This document shows, in pieces, positions 1 to 14,625 of a DNA stretch of 64,000 nt (its first letter is position 1; each line of letters starts with the position of its first letter). Below the pieces are notes generated by a model, which worked only from the letters and a program-made list of their open reading frames with translations, was not told where the DNA came from and did no database searches. The position numbers were made by a program, and so were the translations under genes. The stretch is from Coriaria nepalensis (lineage: Eukaryota > Streptophyta > Magnoliopsida > Cucurbitales > Coriariaceae): NCBI GenBank assembly GCA_027186245.1, contig CP114481.1, forward strand, positions 3,394,501 through 3,458,500, read 5' to 3'.

Positions 1-2258
<2,258 letters not shown>

Positions 2259-3696
2259 AAGAAATTCAACAGAGTTTACAAAAAATACAAGAAAGGGCCC
2301 CCGCTGGATCTAAACAACTGCTGAAATATTTTCACCATTTTAGTACTGAAAAATTACCGTCACAGAGCAGCTTTCCTTCCTTTTTTTTCTACCGGATCAG
2401 TTTAGCTGAGGGCATTGCTTTATAGCTTCAAGGTACTTGCCGAAGATGAGTTTAAAACATTGTAACATGTTTTAACAACTGATGAAGGCAGATAAAAGCA
2501 TGGGAATATCACTCGAATACACTGGTAACCATCTTACCTTTAATTCTTTCTAAATCAGGTTTAGGAAATGTATTTTGGGTTTTTTTTTTAACTTTGTGGG
2601 TAGGGTAAGTGGCTTCTTCCCAAAATATATACTGATTTGTATTCTTTAATTCTTATCTGGAAAAAATTTGTGTGGGTGAAGAATCGATTCTTATTCAGAT
2701 TTGTTGACCAATTTTATATGTTGCTCGTTGATGGGGTTTTCTTTTCCCTCTTTTGCTTTTGTTGATGAGCTTTATGCTTGTTCTATTTATAAGGTTGACT
2801 AATCGGGTTTAGACCTTAAAACCGTTATTAATCCTCTAATTTTTCTCTAACAAATATATTAGAGTGTGCATTTATATGGAATCAACTCCTCTCCATTTTG
2901 CCAGTCTCCATGTGCCCACAAGGACACCACCTTCACCCTTGATTTACAGGCACACTTTCCAATAAATGGTCGAGATGATACCACGTAATCAACGGCGGAA
3001 TTGTGAGGGCATGTTGATAAAAAGGGAATCAATTCATCAAGTGGGTTAATGTAGCGTATACTTGAGAAATCCTTTTAGTTTCATATGGAAAGGAATCCCA
3101 GGTAAGTATGGGACCACATAGGAATGCTTGATGTTTTTCCTTTTAGGTAATAAGAAGTGACAACACTCTTTCTCTGCATTGCTGCATGGAACACATAGCG
3201 GGTCCTGGCCTGATGGCGTAGGGTACACTAGTCCTTTGCCTGTGTCTAGATTGGGGACAACCCAACGTGTGTTCCGATCGTAGGATATACACTTTCTTCT
3301 TCTTTGGAAAATATAAAAAAAAAAACAATTTGGTTTTAAAATTTGAATAATTTTTCTTATGCAGTATCTAAGCTGGAATATCATTTCGGAGAACAGAATT
3401 ATTTCGTATCTAATATGGTCGTTAGTTGTACTTGTAAGTGGAGGTATTCTTGAAATATACGTAAGCTTTTTTCACTCTGTCATAACTACATAGCTGCTAG
3501 CAAAACCCTCCGCATTTACTAATTAGGCTAGTAACCCCATTTTTGGTAACCACACCATTCATGTAATGAATGGATCGTCGACCCGATGTCAAGGTAACTA
3601 CATAGCTACATAGCTGCTAGCAAAATCCTCCTCATTTCCCTCTTACTTTTTTTTTATTTCACTTTCTTACCCCTTCTTATTTCTTAATTACAGGAT

Positions 3697-3713
3697 CCCC
3701 CCCCCCCCCCCCC
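3697..3713. repeat. Poly-C tract
   Basis: A run of 17 C is followed directly by a run of A. It is a simple homopolymer and likely length-variable. Confidence 0.9.
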
Positions 3714-4380
3714 AAAAAAAAATCCAAAAAATCCAAAAAATCTCAAAAGAATTGGAATGAAGTGAGTTGGGGTAAAAATAAATAACACCACGTCACCATC
3801 CAAAAGAAGAACCGATTTCTTTTTCCTTTTTTTTTTTTTATAAGTAATTTTAGATATCTTTTGGGGCGGTGACACGACTGGGGTTGTGACGGATGTAATA
3901 GTGTTGGATAAAAATGATAATTATTAAAGTCTGTTTGTGGGTAAAAATATTTTTTTAAAAAAAATTAAAATTAAAATTTAGTAGGTGGAAAGTAATTCAA
4001 TTTTTAGTTGGATTTCAATTTGTATTTGAATTGGATAAGAGAGTTATGGTGCAAATATAATAGCTTATTTTAAAAATTAGTCTCTCTTTGAAGAATTTAG
4101 TGAACTAGGCCCTTTTTTATTTATTTTTTAAATGAATATTTTTAGTGAATATGGATTTTTAACTGATAAGAAGATATAGAAGCAACCACCGACGAATTTA
4201 GCTTGAGCAGTGCCCCCAAAAATAATAATTTTTATTTTATAATTTTTAACTGTAAATAATAATTATTATATATATATTTTTAAATTACATCCCAATTCAT
4301 AATCTTAATATAAATTATGAACATCTTAAAAAACTTGTCATTATTCCAATCAATTACATTATGCATGCTGTCCAAACTTG

Positions 4381-4384
<4 letters not shown>

Positions 4385-4420
<36 letters not shown>

Positions 4421-4440
4421 ACACACACACAGAGACACAC
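4385..4440. repeat. (CT)n followed by (CA)n microsatellite
   Basis: About 13 CT units are followed by tgtctctctc and a short CA run. A compound microsatellite with no coding meaning. Confidence 0.9.
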
Positions 4441-5528
4441 AATTTCTGTACATTAGAGCCTAATATAATCCCTACCAACTTGAATCTTCTGAGTCTTTGT
4501 TTCTGTCTCCGAAAAACACAGGCGCAATTACTCAGTCGCTCATCAAAGTGTGTAATGTTAACAGTGGGCTCGAATAAAGACATCAATTTAAATTTCATAT
4601 TTCTTTTTTCTTTTTTAAAGCAAAAAGGAAAAAAAGAAGTAAAACTATATCATCAATTCAGATTCATCTCTAACTACATGCATGTATATCTTTTGGGCAA
4701 GACGCTTGCACTAACTCACTCACTCTCACAGTCTCACTAACTCACACAGACACATGCTTCCAAGTCACAGCATGATTTGACGTTTCAGATTCTGTGCTCT
4801 TCCCATCATACCATCTTTCCAACCAACTAAGAGACAAAAACATTTAAATTTACTCTCTCTTTCTCTTTCTCTCTCTATATATATATATAATATGCAAATT
4901 ACTAGGCAAACCTAATTATAATCCAAAAAAAAAAAAAAATTATTTGAGAATCTGAAATAATGGAGTAGTAAGGAACTTTCTCTCGTCTTGGCTGAAATAA
5001 TGTACAGAGGCAGTGGGAAACAGCACATGCCTACCCATTACATATCTAAATTCTAGATTGTGAAAGACACTCAAACTTAGGGTTCTTGTCAAAACTCAGT
5101 CTCAGTTTTAAAAGCATATTTCTTTCTCTCTTTTCTTTTTCACATAACTAAAAAGAATAGACTTTCCATTCTAAGACATTGTTATATATATATATATAAA
5201 CACGACACTTTCATCTTATAAATATTATTTTTATATATTATCTATCACTTATTATATAAATAATATTTATAATTATGATAAGATGAACTTTTGCATACAT
5301 TTCTAATCTGAAAGCATATGTAATACATAAATTCAATCACTTATTGAAAATATTCAGACTGCAAGGTAGCTGAGGTTACAAACTGCAAAGGTCAATAAGG
5401 AGACTACTCGTCAACCTCGCTCATTTTTTTGGAATACAAAGCTTAATGTATAATATTTATAATTTTATGACAGAAAAATTCGTTATAATTATGATTATCT
5501 CCTTGATATATATATAATTCAAGATCAT

Positions 5529-8500
5529 TTAGTAGAACCTATTAGCAGATTTATCATGATGATGATGATCTCCTGTAAATGGCTGGTCATGATGATGAAA
5601 CTTAGCTTGCTTGTTGTTTCCATCCAATTTAAGTCCAAATCGAATGTGAGGAAAATGTGCCCACTTCAATAATTGTGGCCATATGCAATAACATGATAAA
5701 AATAGTGTTAAAAACCTGTAGCAATTACGTACAATTTACTCACAATTAAGCCCTAGCTAAAGACAATTGATTCACTATACAAGTAAGAAATGAATGACGA
5801 CCCAATTAGGGTCGGAGGGGGGCGGCAACAGCTGACGTGCCCACCTCCAACTCTTAAAATCCTTTAAATTAATAGATTAGATATCTATAAATTTCAATTT
5901 TCGTCTCCTCAAAAATTATAAATTACAATATATATATTACCCGTACTAAACAATTTCTAGCTTCGTCCAAGGCAACGAGTTCTTGATATAATGATTTGCC
6001 TTGAATACTTAAATAATCGTCTAACACAATATGAATTGATGTGATTAATTACGACTAACTAAATAGATATGGTATGATTGATTAATGCACGAAATTAGTA
6101 TCTAAGACTAAGAGGCTAAAAAGATGATATAGTACGTAGGATGGATGTAGTAGGGCTTACATTTTTTGCTGCGGCGCTAAATGCTTCCCTGTGGCTGATG
6201 TCAGGATTACTAGCTTTTATCCTTTGGATTTCCTCTCTGCATGCGCACATTTTCACAGAAAGCAACTCTTAGCGATTACCATATAATGCAAATTACACTC
6301 CTTTACGTAATCACTACAATATCACACGAGACTATTTGCCAGTACCAATTAAGCATGCAACTTCCCGACATATGTATTAGGTAGCTTTGTATGTTCAAAG
6401 GACAGTCATGAGTCTGATATGATTTTGTCAAGAGTGAGAGAGGAAGGATGTAGAGGGCGGGGGGGAAGAGAGAGAGAGAGAGAGTACTCGTTATTCTTAC
6501 TTAATGAACCTGTTATATGCAGAAGGAACTCGTTGTCTTTTCTCTGGTGCTGCTCATTTTATCACAATTACAACATTAATTAGTTTCAACTCAAATATAA
6601 TAATGAGAAATTCTTTTAGACAAGTAGTAGACACACTGCAACTAATTAGATCACGTCACGTCAGGATGATGTATTCAACTTCATGCACGTTTAATCTAGA
6701 ATTTTTCACCTAAAAGTACATAACTAGCTAGCACCAATTTAAGAAGGCTATTATTGGGTATGTTAATTTTGGTAATTAGTGCCAGTTTAAACTAATAATT
6801 TGACCAACAGAATCTATATATTACTAATCATGTCTTACCAAAACAGCTTATCTAGATTCCAGTTTCGCTAATCACAAACACACCAAAATCCGGCTGAACT
6901 GTAGTAGAAAAAGTCTTCATATATAGAGCTTTGTGGTCGGATTAATGGTGATTTCAATGAATTTTAAATATCTAGATAAGTTTTAATTTTTATAAGCTCT
7001 AAATAATTGTATTTTATTCAGTGAGGCTAGCAACTGAACTTCAAACCCGTATATAGGTTTCTCCATGACTAGTTGTTTCTCCCTAAAGATGCATGTGTGA
7101 ATTATTTCAACAATAATTAAGAAGGATACAAAAAATTAAGAGAAATGACTGACGACGAATGGGAGGCATTTGAGGTTGTTGTTGCTCTATAGACTGATGA
7201 TGATGATGATAATGTTGGTGCTGATTTTCGAATACTGTGCTGCTGCCCAACTTGTTGCATTTTGAAGAGGATGAACTACCACTCTCCGTATTATAGTTAT
7301 GTGGTTCCTCATTATGAGAGCAAATCACCTGCTGCTTCTGTGATGACTAAGCACAATTTATTGGAAACATAAGCACATATTATTGGAAACATATATAGAA
7401 CTGTTATATAAGATACTTTTGACCTTTAACTTTTAGAACTACCTGAAGGAGAAAATCTTGCGTAGTAGGTAATTGAGGTTGAGGAGGAGTAGCGGCGGCA
7501 ACGGAAGCTGCACCGCTCATATTGACAGACAACAGATTAGCACAATGCCCGCATCTCACGGTCGCGTAGCTATACATGTTGCTACATGGAACACTTACCT
7601 GTGTAACGCACGTAGTATCATCAATCCGAATACAATATAAAGTATTTATCAATTATGTGACCTACATATAAAGTAATATGTGATAAAATATACATTGCAA
7701 TGTTTCTCAATGAACAATTAAGGACAGTTCTATTAATTAAGAGAAAAGGACGATCGAAGAAGTAAAAAGGGTTTCAATGTGAGGAAGAAGGTGATGATCA
7801 AGATTGAAGATATTGAAGATATGAGTGAGAGAGAGAGAGAGGAAGGACGTATGTGCAATACGTGTCTGGCGTATCATATAGAGTTTCACCATTAAAGAGC
7901 TCTTTTGTTTCTAGGCAAGAGAAAGTGTAGCATTATTTATACTGCACCAATACGGCATCATTCTAAAGAGCTTATTTGAAGTGATCATGATTCCAAGGCC
8001 GGCTGGGATTGTTGCTGTTAACTTATTTATATCACTCTTTATCAATTAATCTTTTGCTTCTCTCTCTTCCTGATCCTCTCTCTCACTGAGTAGAATTATT
8101 TCTCCTTCCCTCTCGGTGCGTCCTCCTGACTAGTTTCTGACACTCCCGCAAGCAAGATGATAAAAGATGGGAAAAAAAAAACAGAAACAAATACCTCAGA
8201 AGAAAAAATTATTATTAAAGAGAGAAAGAAATATTGAAAACGACGTGACCATGAAACATAAACCATAAAGGCTTATGTATTAACCAGCTTCTTCTGAGCA
8301 ATTCAAAAGATTGCAATGAATAAAGATAAAGAGCAACATATACATAAATTATATTTATGATCGTCTATATATATATATATATATGCTTAATTGAGATTTG
8401 ATTTATAACCATTACACGTCATGCTTACGAATTCGCTTATTAATATTGTTTTAGGAGTCTTAAGATTACATTTAAAAATTGAGAAAAAGTACTGACATTA

Positions 8501-9022
8501 GCCTACATAAAATCTCAACTTAGTCTTGATTAAAGTGTCAAATCACAGTTTTAGTTAAAGAATACTCATGCATGCATGTTAACATCTTACAAGAACTTAC
8601 CATGTAAATCAGACACTCGTTTATTCACTGAACTGAAGGAGGAATTTAAATGTGGATCACGCAAGACGAAGTAGTACTCGATCATACTTGGAATATATTT
8701 TTTGGTAAAAAAAAAAAAACAATCCTTAATATATATATATAGACTACTCAAAGCTTGAGGAGATTTTTCTTTTTTGGTAAAAATAAAATAAAAGCCTCAT
8801 CTTGACCTGTAGCTTGACAAGAACCCTAGCTAGCTCCAGCAGTACTCTCTAGCTTATAAGCTACAAAATAGCCTCAAAAAGTATAATCCCTAGCTAAGCT
8901 TATATATAACTGTCGGAACTCTCGAACCAGCTTGTTTTCTTTTATCGGAAATTGAGCAGATCAGATCAGTTCAGGTAGATCTCGTCTACTCATGTTTCTG
9001 AATACGAGGATCTTACTAGTTG

Positions 9023-9057
<35 letters not shown>

Positions 9058-9628
9058 TAGTAACCTCTCTGTGTGTATCTACATCTATATACGCTTAGAA
9101 ACTTTTACATTTCTTTTACAAGAAAAAGAAAAGAAAGAAAATAGGGCTTAACCCAGATGAAGTTTCTCATAAAATATAAGATTACTTAAGAAATTTTTAT
9201 TTTTTCGGAGAATTACCAAGATTCTTGCTTCTTAGAAAGATCAAACTTGAAAAGAGTAACATTTTAATTTGCATGCCTCCTAAATTCAAAACCAAATTAG
9301 TCTCATCACACACACACACACACACACACCCATATATATGTATTTAATTAAATTTCGTTGTCTTCTTGAGGTGAAAATTATTATGATTTATTATTTAGTG
9401 TCGTGCTTATATTAACAAATCATATTTTTTTCACGAAAAAGGCTAACAATTCGAGATCCAGCTAGTCAAATCTGCTGGGGAAAGTGATGGCAAAACACAA
9501 TTAGATGAGAGAGAGAGAGTGAGGGAAAGAAAGAGAGAGAGGAGCGCTTATACCGCTAAAATGGTGTTGCAGAAGTTGCAGTGAACATAGCAAACACGTT
9601 CGGAGGATGCCATCATTTCCAGTGACAT
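5529..9628 (-). CDS. YAB2: YABBY transcription factor, YABBY2-like
   Basis: Six exons on the minus strand: 9628-9554, 7598-7443, 7337-7154, 6549-6501, 6236-6161 and 5663-5529. All junctions are GT-AG and in phase, giving 224 residues. YABBY proteins are plant-specific nuclear DNA-binding factors that specify abaxial fate and blade growth of lateral organs. Exon 1 and exon 2 build the C2C2 zinc finger (CYVHCNFC ... [10 protein letters not shown]). Exons 4-6 build the HMG-like YABBY domain ([19 protein letters not shown], then [22 protein letters not shown]). The MPPIRPPEK linker and the GLKLDGN tail point to the YAB2 group. The exon 3 acceptor could shift by 3-6 bases among CAG repeats. The start ATG at 9628 has in-frame ATGs 12-15 bases downstream. 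Intron 1 is 1.95 kb. Odd features are a His-rich linker and tail, and Arg in PHIRFGL where His is usual. Confidence 0.93.
7599..9553 (-). other. Intron 1 of the YABBY gene
   Basis: This 1,955-bp GT-AG intron splits the zinc finger between Ala25 and Val26. It holds (TA)n near 9030, (CA)n near 9307, several GA/CT tracts and the sequence around 7811-7843 rich in GA. No embedded gene is seen. Large first introns in YABBY genes are commonly regulatory, but nothing here proves that. Confidence 0.7.
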
Positions 9629-12600
9629 CTTTTCTCTTTCTCTCTAGTATTTAATAGAAACCAAGACCCTTTGTGGGATATATGAAATTGTACCGATGAA
9701 CAAGAATATTATAAAGGAAGTGGGTATCTAATAAGAGTTCAGACAAAGAAAGAGAAAAAAAAAATTGTTTTCGTAGAGAGAGAGAGAGGATATGAACAAA
9801 AATCTCAAGGTGAAGATGGGACTAATCCGGTCGGGAGAAAGACAAGTGAAGTGGGCATATGAGCAAGGACCAAGGATAGTGGTTTTTTTTTTCTTTTCTT
9901 CCCCTTTTTTTGTGAAGAAGAAAAGATGGTTTATAGGAAAGTTAGCCTCTGGAATTTATGTGGAGAGAGAGAGTGGGGTAAAGAGGAGAGAGGAGATAGG
10001 AGAGAGGTGGGTATGCTATAATTGAAAGAACGAGTGGGTGGGAATGAGGCCAATATCTTTAATCATCTTTGGGCATGGCTTTCTGTAGCGGACGAGGGGG
10101 GCGATATATGAAATGCTAAGCTATTGGGAATGTTTTTGGTATTCGAGAGAGAAATTAAAAGACATAAAAACCTAGTAAATTACTAAAGACAATATTTAAT
10201 TACTATGATTCAAAGCCATGTATAAGGATTTTCTGAAGATAAGAGACATTCGTTTCCATTTTTTGTGTGTGTAACAAGAGAACTATATTGTTCCATCAAA
10301 AGGTTATTTTAAGAAATTTTGAATTTTAACTCAAAATATTGAGTTTATATGTGATTTGTATATATATATATATATATGGATGATGTAAAGGATGCATGGT
10401 GATTTCTATTCGTGGAGCTAGTTTTGATAAGAAGTTGAGAGGTATATATATATATTTTTTTTTTAATTAAATATTATTTTAAGCTTTTTATTTTTAATAT
10501 GAAATGATATTCTCAACATTATTATCTTACTTAAGTTAACATGTTGTATAGGACGAATCAAAACATTATCAAGAAGAAAATTGATCAACTGCATGGTATC
10601 AATCATAAGTCAAATATGCGTATTTGGCTTCCATTAGTGTCAATACTCAACTCAAATAAGAACTTTTTAGTCTTGTCTTGCATCATTCTCCTCAGCTAAA
10701 AGACATCCGATTGAATAATCTCCATGTAATTTATTGATCCTGCCTCTAAGAAGTAATAGTCTTGTGTATCCCGTAAACAAAATAGTTTATGAACAGAACA
10801 TGAAAATGGGAAGCAGACAGTATTCATGGATAATGATTTGAGGCACGTGAAATACAATTTCCTTAACGGCCCTAAGTTTTGATACTTTGAGAAGGTGAGT
10901 CAACTTTAACCCTAATAATAATTATGCAATTACATGCTACAATATTAATTTTTGTGAATGCATTCTTGCATTGTGGTAAATATATCTCATATTTGAAAGT
11001 AAATTTTAAAAAATTTAGTATATAAGAAAGAATATGAGTCGATCCTCTCATTATCAATTGATTTTGAGATTAATGCATATATTTTAATATGGTATCAGAG
11101 CTAAGTCCAATATGTAATTGGAGTAACCGTTACACGTGCTCTACATCGCTCATATAAAAAAAGTACACATATAGATTTAAAATAATACAATACATAAAAG
11201 AGTGTGTTGATAATTTATTTCATATCTAATTTTTTTTTTTTTTTAAATGACTCACTCATCTCATTATCAATTGATTTTGAGATTACATATATATTGTAGT
11301 TAGAAAATGTAGTTGAATAATTTTAAGATTGATAGAAAAAGTTAGTTTACCTACAATTGAGACACAAAAATTAATGTCTACTTTCTCCAAATTATTAATA
11401 TTATTATTATTTGGAGACATATTTAACTAGTTCATGAACTAAGAATGGTCTACCAATAAGATGAGTCGACGACAATCATTTTGAATCAATGCAGCTTCCT
11501 CGACATCTACCACGGCAACCTCTCTCTTTGTTTTTGTCAATTAAAATTCTTAAGTTAGGACCATTTATAGCTTAAATCTGTCACGTCCATAAACATTTAA
11601 GAGACTGAAAGCTCTACAAGAAAGAAGACAACTTAATAAGGGATGAAGCAAATTCAAATTCACTTTTTAATCCTTTTTTTTTTTTTTTAGTTTTAAATAC
11701 TTTCTTGCTCTCAAATTAATTAGCTTTTTAAGGGGTTTATGCTCTTTTGATTTCCCCATCTTTGCCTCTTTATCTACCCATGCTACATTTAGTATCTTTA
11801 AGACAATATATAGTGTAACGATGTAGTAATATTTTGTTCAAATGTAAATATGTAGCAAGGCCCAAATGGAAAGTTATGTTTTGGATCCAAAATAATAGGC
11901 TCTAAGAATTCCATAAGAAATCAGGCTCAACAAACCAATATCCAAGCCCGACTACTACTGGACCTACAATCTAAGCCCATGCCTCAGAGGTTACACTTAC
12001 TTTGCTCCCTTGAGTAAAAGGAGTCTTGGGATTATAAGAACGATCGTGTCGGATCTTCCTGTCTGGTGAATTTTATGTTATTTCACATGATCACCGGTTG
12101 TTTTCCAGCTCGGGGCTCTAAGGGCTCAGGTAAGGATGACTTTAATTGATCGTTTTTCAACAACGTTATGAAAGTATTGATCTCGTCGACCCTTTCATAT
12201 TTTAAAAATGTTAACCTCTTCGATCTTTCATATTTTGTTCCAAAATTTCATGCTTCATTGTTTTAAGATTATAAAATTTCTTTCTTTTCAATTTTTTTAT
12301 CTATTCTAAAGATACGATCTCTTATGTTCTTCTGTAATGTTTTCAAAGTTTGTGACGAACCTTCCTACGACCAACCGCATATTCTTACGAGAACTTATAG
12401 GTCTTAATTTTAGTATTTCTTTTTTCCATGTTTGGTTTCAACGATTAATTTCAGTTTGAGTTTTGTTGGTTTCAACAACTTAAACCCAGCAACCTCAACT
12501 TGAACGTTCTAATCATTAGCTTCATATTTTTATTAACCTCCTATTGCTTTGAAACTTCTTAGCAGTCGTTATAGCGTACGCTCATGCATGATGTAAGTAA

Positions 12601-14625
12601 GTTATGTCCAGAACTTAAGGAGGTAGAGATTAACTACTCACTCAATTCTTAACTGCTTGTCTATGTGAATGCATAGAGTATCTACGTGAATGCCTTTGAC
12701 TGAATTCCAAATGGTAATTAACATGATATTAATTTTTCTTCGTTTTGGAATGTGGCACTCCTATTTGGCCGAATATTTATTTTAAACTATAAGGGTCTCT
12801 TGCTAAGTAAGAGATTATTAAATACAGGTCAAATCTTTATTTGATATTTTGCTAAACAAGCATATGTGTACATATATATATATGTTTTTTATATTTTTTT
12901 TAATCATATACTTTGGATTCTAATTACTTAATTATTTGGTTTAGTTCCTTACTTGCCTGCTTGTTTAGTTTCATTATACATACCTATTTGCTTTCACCTT
13001 GAAGTTTAATATCCAATATAAAACTCCATAATTATTTATTTAAAATTTATTTCCCCTACCGACTACATGTCATAAATTCTTGAGGATTACAAATATAACC
13101 TAAAAAACCAAAAATATAATTGAAACACTCATGTAGTTTATTATGAACTGTTCTATGGCTGAAAAATAATAAAAATATCAAAAAAATTCAATTTTAACTT
13201 TAGATATTTACTCGAAAAGTACAAGAAATCAATATTTCACATGTTGAACTATGTTTCAAGCAAATTCAATGAAAAAAACATAAAAAAATATTAATTTTTA
13301 AGTCACATATCTAATAGCTCTAAATATGATTTTTCACCATTGATTAAAGCATCAATTTCAACCTCTTCATTTCATGTTTAGGTGAACTTTATGAAGTATC
13401 TTCCTTTTTTTCATTAGCTTTCTTCTTATTCAAACGAGTACGAGCTATTGAGCAGTTCAATGGTTGCGAAACAAAGGGTTTAAAATTTATGAGTTTCTTC
13501 TGAGATAGGCTATGAAAGAAGATTCTAAATAGAGGGAGATGTGTTGCGAATTGAAGATGATCCTTTTTTCAACTGTTGCAAATTGAAGAGTGGGAGTGGA
13601 GGTTTTGGTTTGTATGATAATGGAGGGAAGAATATATATATATATATTTTATTTTTTTTTAATTTGAAAAAAAAAATGTAAGTAAAATATAATGGTATTT
13701 TAGTAAATATTTATATTTTATTTTTATTTAAGTTATAAAATAGAAAGAATGTCATTTCATTACAAAGTTGTGTGTGAAAGATTTTTTAGGAGGCCCGAAC
13801 GATACTCGAACGGTTGATTTTTTCTTTTTACCTTCGATATTTTAGAATGAAAATCAGAATATAAGTTTGTTTATGTGGCCGTGAGGAGTAGTTATTTTTC
13901 AATAAACCCTATTGTAAAAATATTTTAACAATATTTTCAATAATCCTCCTAATAGATTCTTATTCCAAGAAGGCAATGTGTACGTACAGGAACTCAATCG
14001 TAAAGTCGGCTATAACAAAAAAACAAAAAAAAAATGCACCTAAACTGTTCCACTTTCAGCTATACTATATACTTGCATCCAAGTCGGCTAATTACTTCTC
14101 TTTGGGTTGCTCCATCCGTGATGATTGTGACTTCTTTAAATCAAGATAGGGCGACGCCAAAAAGCCGTAGAGTGTAAGGAGCACTCACATTTTCTCCAAT
14201 GTTAAAATATATTATACTAATAAAAAGAAGAGCTTGAACAAATCAGGAATAATATGTGTCATTTCCAACTCCGGAATATTTCGTATGCTTGAAGGCCTCG
14301 CTGACCCGAAGTAATTTATGTCCAATATTGGTATCAGCTGTAATAGTCGTGATTGAATTTTGTATCAGCTTGAGCCCGAGAGAGAGAGAGCATAAGACGT
14401 ACGGCTATCTACCCCTGGCCATTTACAATTTCCCACCTACTTCTCTTTTTAGAGATTAGACCCCCGCCAAAACTATAGGACCCAAAAGCGTGCGCAGCGG
14501 AGTTTTCTATCTACCCTTGCCATTGCGTTTCACTCTCTCTCTCTCTCTCTACAAGTAATTAGCATTTGGCCGTTTGCTCCAACTCTTCCCTCTAATCTCA
14601 AGTTATCTCTTTTGTTTGTCCGGCC
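9629..14625. other. Intergenic region between two divergent genes
   Basis: The YABBY gene (-) and the SSL gene (+) are transcribed away from this 5-kb stretch, so it contains both promoters. Near the YABBY start it is rich in GA tracts (9770-9790, 9960-10010). Near the SSL start there is a (CT)n tract at about 14530-14552. The middle has a short repeat with a retroelement primer-binding motif (given separately) and otherwise AT-rich sequence with no supportable gene. TATA-like strings are too common here to assign. Confidence 0.6.
11045..11284 (+). repeat. Possible TRIM-like or LTR remnant
   Basis: A segment 'tcattatcaattgatttt' continuing to gagatta occurs at about 11048-11072 and again at about 11261-11284. 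Just after the first copy is 'tggtatcagagc' at 11090-11101, the standard primer-binding motif complementary to initiator tRNA-Met used by plant LTR retrotransposons. Two short direct repeats with a PBS suggest a terminal-repeat retrotransposon in miniature or an LTR scrap. No polypurine tract or target duplication was identified. Confidence 0.35.

Larger units (their letters stand above)
2259..5528. other. Intergenic, UBP8 3' flank to YABBY 3' flank
   Basis: No gene is supported. The first few hundred bases are presumably the UBP8 3' UTR. A direct repeat built around 'acatagctgctagcaaaa' occurs near 3488 and again near 3608, with copies about 120 bp apart. Several T-, A- and TA-rich tracts follow. 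The reading frames open here come from simple sequence. Confidence 0.6.

Noticed and set aside
3684..3875. Minus-strand frame with poly-Gly end
   Set aside because: It is produced by the poly-C tract and A-runs.
4378..4740. 120-codon open frame starting MKISLSLSLSL
   Set aside because: It is translated CT/CA microsatellite with no domain and no homologue I recognise.
11090..11101. tRNA gene at tggtatcagagc
   Set aside because: This is the retroelement primer-binding motif; no cloverleaf surrounds it. No other tRNA-like structure was seen in the window.
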